Positions 23,589-28,633 of a stretch of 28,633 nt of DNA are shown in pieces. The translations under genes and the position numbers were made by a program. The DNA is from Rhodoferax sp. UBA4409 (GTDB taxonomy: Bacteria > Pseudomonadota > Gammaproteobacteria > Burkholderiales > Burkholderiaceae_C), in contig DGQR01000109.1 of the NCBI GenBank assembly GCA_002390825.1, positions 1 through 28,633 of the forward strand. The letters are read 5' to 3'. The notes beneath the pieces were generated by a model. It made no database searches. It had not been told where the DNA came from and was given only the letters and a program-made list of their open reading frames with translations. Numbering within the stretch: the stretch's first letter is position 1; every line of letters starts with the position of its first letter.

Positions 23589-23622
23589 TGCGCAATATCT
23601 CGGTGCATTGCGCTGTGGTGCA
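23589..23622 (+). promoter_or_regulatory. Candidate NtrC-binding half-site array (enhancer)
   Basis: TGCGC-N9-GTGCA (23589-23607) and TGCAT-N9-GTGCA (23604-23622) have the spacing of the NtrC consensus (TGCAC-N9-GTGCA) and share a half-site. They lie about 120-155 bp upstream of the predicted sigma54 start for glnK, a usual enhancer distance. They also lie within 60 bp of the comM start. Each site has one mismatch in its left half. Confidence 0.5.
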
Positions 23623-23715
23623 CCATTGCCGTGCAAACTGTTGTTTTGTACAGTGATGTTAGCGGAATCTACAGAAACTGTGGGGCTTTTTTGCGGAACA
23701 CCACCGGCGCGCAAC

Positions 23716-23733
23716 TTGGCACGGCTTCTGCTT
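23716..23733 (+). promoter_or_regulatory. Sigma54 (-24/-12) promoter of glnK-amtB
   Basis: TTGGCACGGCTTCTGCTT contains the -24 GG (23718-23719) and the -12 GC (23730-23731) with exactly ten bases between, matching TGGCAC-N5-TGC(T). Transcription should begin near 23743, giving a leader of about 75 bases before glnK. It fits nitrogen control of this operon. Confidence 0.75.
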
Positions 23734-23816
23734 TATGCCTCTTAGCTCCCGAAAACCTGGCGCGGCAAGCCACCAGGCCCGGACTCTGTCATTAACTATC
23801 AAGCTGAGGTGAACAC

Positions 23817-24155
23817 ATGAAACTCGTGACGGCCATCATTAAACCGTTCAAGCTCGATGAGGTGCGCGAAGCCTTGTCCGGCATGGGAGTGCAAGGCATT
23901 ACCGTGACTGAAGTCAAAGGCTTCGGCCGCCAAAAAGGCCACACAGAGCTGTACCGCGGTGCAGAGTACGTGGTCGACTTCCTCCCCAAGGTCAAGATTG
24001 AAGCTGCGATTGACGACGCTTTGGTAGAGCGCGTCATCGAAGCGGTCGAGGGTGCCGCCCGCACCGGCAAGATCGGCGACGGCAAGATTTTTGTGTACGA
24101 CCTGGAACAAGTGGTCCGCATCCGCACCGGTGAAACCGGCAAAGAAGCGCTGTAA
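23817..24155 (+). CDS. glnK: Nitrogen regulatory P-II protein GlnK
   Basis: A 112-residue trimeric P-II signal protein that senses 2-oxoglutarate and ATP/ADP and blocks the AmtB channel when nitrogen is plentiful. The T-loop carries Tyr51 in GAEYVVDFLPK, the uridylylation site for GlnD. The B-loop region TGKIGDGKIFV (about 83-93) and the C-loop VVRIRTGETG are intact. The start MKLVTAIIKPFKLDEV is canonical, and GAGGTGA precedes the ATG. amtB follows 18 bases after the stop. The link with amtB and the sigma54 promoter favour GlnK over GlnB. Confidence 0.95.
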   Translation: MKLVTAIIKPFKLDEVREALSGMGVQGITVTEVKGFGRQKGHTELYRGAEYVVDFLPKVKIEAAIDDALVERVIEAVEGAARTGKIGDGKIFVYDLEQVVRIRTGETGKEAL

Positions 24156-24173
24156 ATAGAAAGAGAGCACGAC

Positions 24174-25688
24174 ATGAAAAAACTTCTCGCCACGCTGGCT
24201 CTGGGCTTGAGCCTGATGACAGCCGGTTCTTTTGCGCTAGCCCAAACCGCCGCGCCGGCGGCTGATGCGCCTGCCGCAACCGCTTCTGCCCCTGAAGCTG
24301 CAGCGCCTGCCGCTGCGCCCGCACCGGCTGCAGCACCTGCTGCCGCTGAAGCAGCTCCTGCCGCTGCACCTGCACCGGTTCCTAACAAGGGCGACACCGC
24401 CTGGATGACGATCTCGACGGCCATGGTCCTGTTCATGACCTTGCCCGGTCTGGCTTTGTTCTACGGCGGCCTGGTCCGCAGCAAGAACATGTTGTCGGTG
24501 CTGATGCAAGTGTTCGTGGTTACTGCACTGATCTATGTTTTGTGGGCCATCTACGGCTACACCTTGGCCTTCGGCGGTGACGGTGCCTTCTTCGGTACTT
24601 TCGACAAGCTGTTCCTGAAGGGTGTCACCGTGGACTCGGTGGCCGCTACCTTCAGCAAGGGTGTCGTGATTCCTGAGTTGACCTTCATTGCATTCCAAGC
24701 CACTTTCGCGGCCATCACCTGTGCCCTGATCGTGGGTGCCTTCGCTGAGCGCATCAAGTTCTCTGCGGTACTGGCTTTCTGCGTGATTTGGTTCACCTTC
24801 AGCTACCTGCCCATGGCACACATGGTCTGGTACTGGGCCGGCCCTGACGCCATCACCGACGCCGCTTCCCTGGAAAAAGTCGTGGCAGCTGCCGGTTACC
24901 TGTGGGGCAAGGGTGCCTTGGACTTCGCTGGCGGCACCGTGGTGCACATCAACGCAGCGGTTGCTGGTTTGGTCGGTGCCTACGTGGTGGGCAAGCGTAT
25001 CGGTTACGGCAAAGAGCCCATGGCTCCTCACAGCCTGACCTTGACCATGGTGGGCGCTGCCATGCTGTGGTTCGGCTGGTTCGGCTTCAACGCCGGCTCC
25101 AACCTGGAAGCCAACGGTCTGACTGCATTGGCCTTCATCAACACCATGTTGGCAACGGCTGCCGCTACGTTGGCTTGGATTACCGGTGAAGCGCTGTCCC
25201 GCGGCAAGGCTTCCATGTTGGGTGCCGCCTCCGGTGCGGTGGCTGGTTTGGTGGCGATCACTCCCGCTTGCGGTTTCGTGGGTCCTATGGGCTCCATCGC
25301 GATCGGCTTGATCGGCGGCTTTGCAGGCCTGTGGGGTGTGAACGGTCTGAAGCGTCTCTTGGGCGCAGACGACTCCCTGGACGTGTTCGGCGTGCACGGT
25401 GTCTGCGGTATCGTGGGCGCTTTGTTGACCGGCGTGTTTGCAGCGCCTTCCTTGGGTGGCACCGGCGTGTATGACTACGTGGCTAACGCCGTGGGCGCTG
25501 AGTACTCCATCGCCAACCAGGTGTGGATCCAGGCGGAAGGCGTGCTGATCACCATCGTGTGGTCGGGCGTGGTGTCCTTCATCGCCTTCAAGTTGGTGGA
25601 CTTGGTGATCGGTCTGCGCGTTTCTGAAGAAGAAGAGCGCGAAGGTCTGGACATCTCCAGCCACGGCGAAACAGCTTACAACCGCTAA
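24174..25688 (+). CDS. amtB: Ammonium transporter AmtB with Ala/Pro-rich N-terminal linker
   Basis: A 504-residue inner-membrane trimeric channel for ammonium/ammonia. A cleavable signal peptide (about 1-23, ending ALA) is followed by an unusual Ala/Pro-rich stretch (about 24-70), then the eleven-helix Amt core starting KGDTAWMTISTAMVLFMTLPGLALFYGGLV. Signature elements are FAAITCALIVGAFAERIKF, DFAGGTVVHINAAVAGLVGA (with the first pore His), FGWFGFNAGSN and DVFGVHGVCGIVGAL (second pore His). The C-terminal tail GLRVSEEEEREGLDISSHGE is the conserved segment that contacts GlnK. It forms an operon with glnK and is followed by three hairpins. Confidence 0.95.
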   Translation: MKKLLATLALGLSLMTAGSFALAQTAAPAADAPAATASAPEAAAPAAAPAPAAAPAAAEAAPAAAPAPVPNKGDTAWMTISTAMVLFMTLPGLALFYGGLVRSKNMLSVLMQVFVVTALIYVLWAIYGYTLAFGGDGAFFGTFDKLFLKGVTVDSVAATFSKGVVIPELTFIAFQATFAAITCALIVGAFAERIKFSAVLAFCVIWFTFSYLPMAHMVWYWAGPDAITDAASLEKVVAAAGYLWGKGALDFAGGTVVHINAAVAGLVGAYVVGKRIGYGKEPMAPHSLTLTMVGAAMLWFGWFGFNAGSNLEANGLTALAFINTMLATAAATLAWITGEALSRGKASMLGAASGAVAGLVAITPACGFVGPMGSIAIGLIGGFAGLWGVNGLKRLLGADDSLDVFGVHGVCGIVGALLTGVFAAPSLGGTGVYDYVANAVGAEYSIANQVWIQAEGVLITIVWSGVVSFIAFKLVDLVIGLRVSEEEEREGLDISSHGETAYNR

Positions 25689-25697
25689 ACCCTGAAT

Positions 25698-25739
25698 GCG
25701 GCGCAGCGCGCCGCAGTTTCAGACGGGTTTCGAAACCCG
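25698..25739. other. Two palindromic hairpins downstream of amtB
   Basis: GCGGCGC (25698-25704) pairs with GCGCCGC (25708-25714) around a 3-base loop. CGGGTTTCGAAACCCG (25724-25739) is a perfect 16 bp palindrome. Both lie between the amtB stop and the terminator. They could protect the 3' end of the mRNA or assist termination. Confidence 0.5.
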
Positions 25740-25743
25740 CCCC

Positions 25744-25777
25744 AAACCCGGTCACCGCAAGGTGAGCCGGGTTTTTT
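25744..25777 (+). terminator. Intrinsic terminator of glnK-amtB
   Basis: AAACCCGG and CACC (25744-25756, one bulged T) pair with GGTG and CCGGGTTT (25761-25774, two bulged bases) around a GCAA tetraloop. A run of six T follows (25772-25777). Confidence 0.85.
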
Positions 25778-25834
25778 GATGGGCGCAGGTGCACAATCCA
25801 GCGCAGTTGCAAACAACCCTAGGATTGATTCCTC

Positions 25835-26701
25835 ATGAGTACCCCTTTGACCCTGCGCCATGGCGCATTGCGCTGCGATCTTTGCCCCGCACTGGGCGGT
25901 GCGATTGCCGGTTTGTGGTGGCGCGACCTGCCCGTCATGCGCTCCACACCGGGCGCAGAGTTGACCAGCGTGCGCCAGTCCGCGAGTTTTCCTTTGGTGC
26001 CGTTTTCCAACCGCATCGGCCATGGGCAATTGCAGTGGGACGGAACCAGCCACCCCCTGATCCGGAACTTCGATCCGGAGCCCCACACGATCCACGGCAT
26101 CGGATGGGAGCGCCCCTGGGCCGTGCTCGAGAGCACGGACAACTCGGCCTTGCTCTCCATGGAGCACCACGCCGATGCGGCTTGGCCATTTGATTTTGAT
26201 TGCTCGCAAACCTTTCGCTTGGGCGACGGCACCCTCGATCTCGGCCTGAGCGTGACCAACCAAAGCGCCAGCCCCGCACCAGTGGGGTTAGGTTGGCACC
26301 CTTACTTTGTCAAGCGCGCCGGTGCCACGGTGCAATTTGCCGCCACCGGCCGCTGGGAAATGGCTGCTGACAAACTGCCGACCCACCGTGCGCCCCATGC
26401 AGGGCTCGATCAATCGACCGACACCCTGACGGTAGACCACTGTTTTGATGGCTGGGGCGGCGCGCTGCACTTGCGCGATGCCCTGATGCACATCACCGTT
26501 CGCTCGGCACTCAGCCGTCTGGTGGTCTTCACCACCCCTGAGCGCGACAACATCGCGGTCGAGCCGGTCAGCCATGTCAACAATGCGCTGAACCTGATGG
26601 CCACGACCGGCGCCAGCGCCGACAGTCTTGGCGTGCGGGTGCTACAGCCGGGTGAGAGCTGGAGCTGCAGTATGCAAGTCACCGTGGAGGAACAGATATG
26701 A
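25835..26701 (+). CDS. Aldose 1-epimerase (galactose mutarotase-like)
   Basis: A 288-residue cytoplasmic protein of the aldose 1-epimerase family, which interconverts alpha and beta anomers of sugars. Conserved positions visible are the N-R pair of PFSNRIG (about 57-62), His87 in HTIHGIGWERPW, His155 in GLGWHPYF, and the catalytic-base Glu243 in AVEPVSHVNNALN. All active-site elements seem present. AGGA lies 10 bases before the ATG. The stop overlaps the start of the next gene (ATGA), so it is coupled to the lactonase-like gene, which suggests a shared sugar-acid pathway. The exact sugar cannot be told from the sequence, and galM is therefore not assigned. Confidence 0.85.
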   Translation: MSTPLTLRHGALRCDLCPALGGAIAGLWWRDLPVMRSTPGAELTSVRQSASFPLVPFSNRIGHGQLQWDGTSHPLIRNFDPEPHTIHGIGWERPWAVLESTDNSALLSMEHHADAAWPFDFDCSQTFRLGDGTLDLGLSVTNQSASPAPVGLGWHPYFVKRAGATVQFAATGRWEMAADKLPTHRAPHAGLDQSTDTLTVDHCFDGWGGALHLRDALMHITVRSALSRLVVFTTPERDNIAVEPVSHVNNALNLMATTGASADSLGVRVLQPGESWSCSMQVTVEEQI

Positions 26702-27609
26702 GCTGGCACGCATTGAGTGAAGACCTTTTCGAGCTGGGCGAGTCCCCGTTCTGGCACCCCGCCGAGCAGCAGCTGTACTGGGTGGACATTCCCGGCAAAG
26801 CCATCCTGCGGGCCAATATTTACATGGGCACCGTGCAGCGCTGGGACATGCCTAGCGAACCCGGTTGCATTGCCCCCGCAGCCAAAGGCGGCCTGGTGAT
26901 CGCCCTGCGCGATGGCATTTTCCGCGCCCACTCGTGGGGCGGCGAGCTGCAGCGTATTGCTACCTTGCCGTATGACACCGCGGTCATCCGCGCCAACGAT
27001 GGCAAGTGCGATGCCTTGGGCCGCTTCTGGGTGGGTACGATCGATGAGCCCAAGGCCGGACGGGCCGCGGAGCTGTTTTCCATCGATTGCCGCTCCGGCG
27101 CTGCTGTGGTGCAAAAGCATGCGGGTGATGCGCTGACCGCCAACGGCTTGGCCTGGAGCCCTGACCAGCGCACCGTCTACTGGTCAGACACCCCGAACCA
27201 TGTGACCCACGCGTGGGACTTTGACCTTCAAGCCAACGCCTTGAGCGCCCACCGCGTCTGGCGCCAGTACGAGCCCAAGCCCGCCGGCTGGACTTTTGAG
27301 AACACCCACTATGCCGGTCGCCCGGATGGCGCTGCGGTAGATGTCGAGGGCAATTACTACGCGGCCATGTTCGAAGGGCGCCGCATCTGCAAATTTGCAC
27401 CCGATGGCCGCCTGTTGGCCAGTTTCGAGACGCCGGCCCAGTGCCCCACCATGCCCTGTTTTGGCGGAGAGGACCTCAAAACCCTCTACATCACCACGGC
27501 CCGGCACGGACGCAGTGCCGCGGAGCTGGCGCAGTTTCCTTTGTCGGGCGCGGTGTTCTTTATGCGGGTGGACGTGGCGGGTCTGCCGGTGCAGACCTTC
27601 GCAGACTGA
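26698..27609 (+). CDS. SMP-30/gluconolactonase/LRE family protein (sugar lactonase)
   Basis: A 303-residue six-bladed beta-propeller hydrolase, expected to open aldonolactones to sugar acids with a divalent metal. The metal ligands of the family are visible: Glu15 in LGESPFWH, Asn149 in TANGLAWSPD and Asp210 in GRPDGAAVD. The RANDGKCD motif (about 98-105) supplies likely substrate residues. GGAGG (26686-26690) precedes the ATG by 7 bases, and the ATG overlaps the stop of the epimerase gene. Together they fit oxidative sugar catabolism (sugar to lactone to acid), although no dehydrogenase or transporter lies inside the window. Substrate is unknown. Confidence 0.88.
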   Translation: MSWHALSEDLFELGESPFWHPAEQQLYWVDIPGKAILRANIYMGTVQRWDMPSEPGCIAPAAKGGLVIALRDGIFRAHSWGGELQRIATLPYDTAVIRANDGKCDALGRFWVGTIDEPKAGRAAELFSIDCRSGAAVVQKHAGDALTANGLAWSPDQRTVYWSDTPNHVTHAWDFDLQANALSAHRVWRQYEPKPAGWTFENTHYAGRPDGAAVDVEGNYYAAMFEGRRICKFAPDGRLLASFETPAQCPTMPCFGGEDLKTLYITTARHGRSAAELAQFPLSGAVFFMRVDVAGLPVQTFAD

Positions 27610-27722
27610 GCCTCAAGGCCTAAGGGCGGCCTGGCCCGGGGCGGCGGGGACTCAAATTTCCGGCGTTTGGCTGTTCAAAAAATTCACGCCGCAGGGCAGG
27701 GGGGCCGCTTACCATTGCCGCC

Positions 27723-28633
27723 ATGTTGCCCCTGCCCGCCGCCATCCAGCCCTTTGTTGACCAGATCCGCGCCGCCGCTGCGGACCAGACGCCTCTGCAG
27801 ATTCGCGGTGGAGGCAGCAAAGACTTTTACGGTTGTCTCCAGCCCGCAGGCCTGCTCGACACCCGCAGCCTGAGCGGCGTGGTCGATTACGCGCCCAGCG
27901 AGCTGGTGGTCACGGTCGCCACCGGAACACCGCTCTCCACCCTTGAGGCCCTGCTGGCCGAACAAGGCCAATGTCTGCCTTTCGAGCCGCCGCACTACCA
28001 GTGGTCTACCCGCAGTGCCGGCGCCACAGCGAGCACCGCCACCGTGGGTGGCTTGGTGGCCAGTGGTTTGGCAGGCCCCGCCCGTGCCAGCGTTGGCAGC
28101 GTGCGCGACTATGTGCTGGGCGTGAAACTCATCAACGGCCGTGGGGAGTACCTGACCTTCGGCGGTCAGGTCATGAAAAACGTGGCCGGTTACGACGTGT
28201 CCCGCCTGATGGCAGGGGCCATGGGCACCCTGGGCCTGATGACCGAGGTCTCGCTCAAGGTGCTGCCTTTTGCCCCCGCCGAAGCCACGCTGGTGTTCCC
28301 GCTGGGGCAAGCCGCCGCCCTCGAGCAACTCCACCGCTGGGCCGGCGAACCGCTGCCCCTGAATGCCAGCTGTTGGGTGCACGACGAGAGCGCGGGTGCG
28401 GCGGGTCAAGACTTGTTGTTTGTGCGGTTGCGCGGTGCCGTGGCCGCCGTGGAGGCTGCCTGCCAGCGCATGTTGCGCGAGGTACCGGGCGAGCGCATGG
28501 ACCCCGCGCAAGCCGCCGCCGATTGGGACCGTTGCCGCGATCAGACGTTGCCCTTCTTTACCGACGGTGCGGCCACCGGTCACGCCTTGTGGCGCTTGTC
28601 GGTGGCGCAAACCGCGCCAGTGCTGGACTTGCC
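27723..28633 (+). CDS. glcE: Glycolate oxidase FAD-binding subunit GlcE (partial at right edge)
   Basis: The reading frame is open to the window edge, so only the N-terminal part (about 303 residues) is visible. GlcE is a subunit of the GlcDEF complex that oxidises glycolate to glyoxylate. The FAD-binding type 4 fold shows QIRGGGSKDFYG (about 26-37), GTPLSTLEALLAEQGQ, ATVGGLVASGLAGPARA and SVGSVRDYVLGVKLINGRG. The family motif GGQVMKNVAGYDVSRLMAGAMGTLG follows. GlcE differs from GlcD in being short and starting directly with the FAD domain, as here. The ATG at 27723 is the first plausible start; no strong ribosome-binding site is seen. In many Burkholderiales glcD lies just upstream, but here a lactonase does. 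Confidence 0.9.
   Translation, partial: MLPLPAAIQPFVDQIRAAAADQTPLQIRGGGSKDFYGCLQPAGLLDTRSLSGVVDYAPSELVVTVATGTPLSTLEALLAEQGQCLPFEPPHYQWSTRSAGATASTATVGGLVASGLAGPARASVGSVRDYVLGVKLINGRGEYLTFGGQVMKNVAGYDVSRLMAGAMGTLGLMTEVSLKVLPFAPAEATLVFPLGQAAALEQLHRWAGEPLPLNASCWVHDESAGAAGQDLLFVRLRGAVAAVEAACQRMLREVPGERMDPAQAAADWDRCRDQTLPFFTDGAATGHALWRLSVAQTAPVLDL

Noticed and set aside
23619..23635. Third NtrC-like dyad TGCAC-N7-GTGCA upstream of glnK
   Set aside because: The spacing is 7, not 9; kept only as an extra half-site in the phased array, not as a separate site.
23568..23714. N-terminal extension of ComM from an upstream in-frame ATG
   Set aside because: The ComM/YifB family starts at MSLSLVQSRALLG; the extra 49 residues are unlike the family and cover the NtrC-like sites.
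24237..25664. Long minus-strand open frame (475 codons) opposite amtB
   Set aside because: His/Gln/Gly-rich translation with no domain features; it mirrors the strongly conserved amtB coding strand.
27684..28610. Minus-strand open frame (308 codons) opposite glcE
   Set aside because: The plus strand carries a clear FAD-binding GlcE; the minus frame is a His/Gly-rich shadow.

Overview
The window looks like chromosome from a betaproteobacterium of the Burkholderiales, probably Comamonadaceae (Rhodoferax-like). This rests on the high-GC coding style, the protein families, the glnK-amtB type and a small dispersed intergenic repeat. The genus is an inference; no 16S rRNA gene or other decisive marker is present. 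There are no tRNA or rRNA genes, CRISPR arrays, transposases or integrases. No gene-free stretch exceeds 300 bases; the longest is the roughly 250 bp regulatory region between comM and glnK.

Layout: (1) 1-1674, the C-terminal part of cobalamin-dependent methionine synthase MetH, cut by the left edge. (2) 1851-2663, a membrane-anchored glycine-zipper protein. (3) 2710-21938, an almost complete mannose-sensitive-haemagglutinin (MSHA) type IV pilus locus in three plus-strand blocks: mshE-mshG-mshF-like-mshA; then mshC-mshD-mshO-mshP-mshQ; then mshI-pilN-like-mshJ-mshK-mshL-mshM-mshN. Between blocks one and two lies a minus-strand gene (6857-8959) for a WaaL/PglL-type oligosaccharide ligase. It is convergent with the pilin gene mshA and shares a bidirectional terminator with it. 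(4) 22014-23567, minus strand, comM/yifB. (5) 23817-25688, glnK-amtB, with a sigma54 promoter and NtrC-like half-sites upstream. (6) 25835-27609, a translationally coupled galM-like epimerase and SMP-30/gluconolactonase pair. (7) 27723 to the right edge, the N-terminal part of glcE, a glycolate oxidase subunit.

How the genes work together: MshE (ATPase) and MshG (inner-membrane platform) would drive assembly of the MshA pilin. MshC, MshD, MshO and MshP are minor prepilins that would prime the fibre, and MshQ is a large exported tip or adhesin candidate. MshI, the PilN-like protein, MshJ and MshK form a PilMNOP-like alignment complex that connects to the outer-membrane secretin MshL, helped by MshM and MshN. 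MshE carries a tandem MshEN motif, so c-di-GMP control is predicted. The adjacent ligase is a good candidate for glycosylating the Ser/Thr-rich pilin.

The most interesting points are the glycosyl-ligase next to the pilin, the block order (E-G-F-A, C-D-O-P-Q, I-N) compared with the Vibrio arrangement, the mosaic MshQ, the small repeat at msh transcription-unit borders, and the sigma54/NtrC control region that abuts comM. Most components belong to known families, and no wholly unknown system was recognised.
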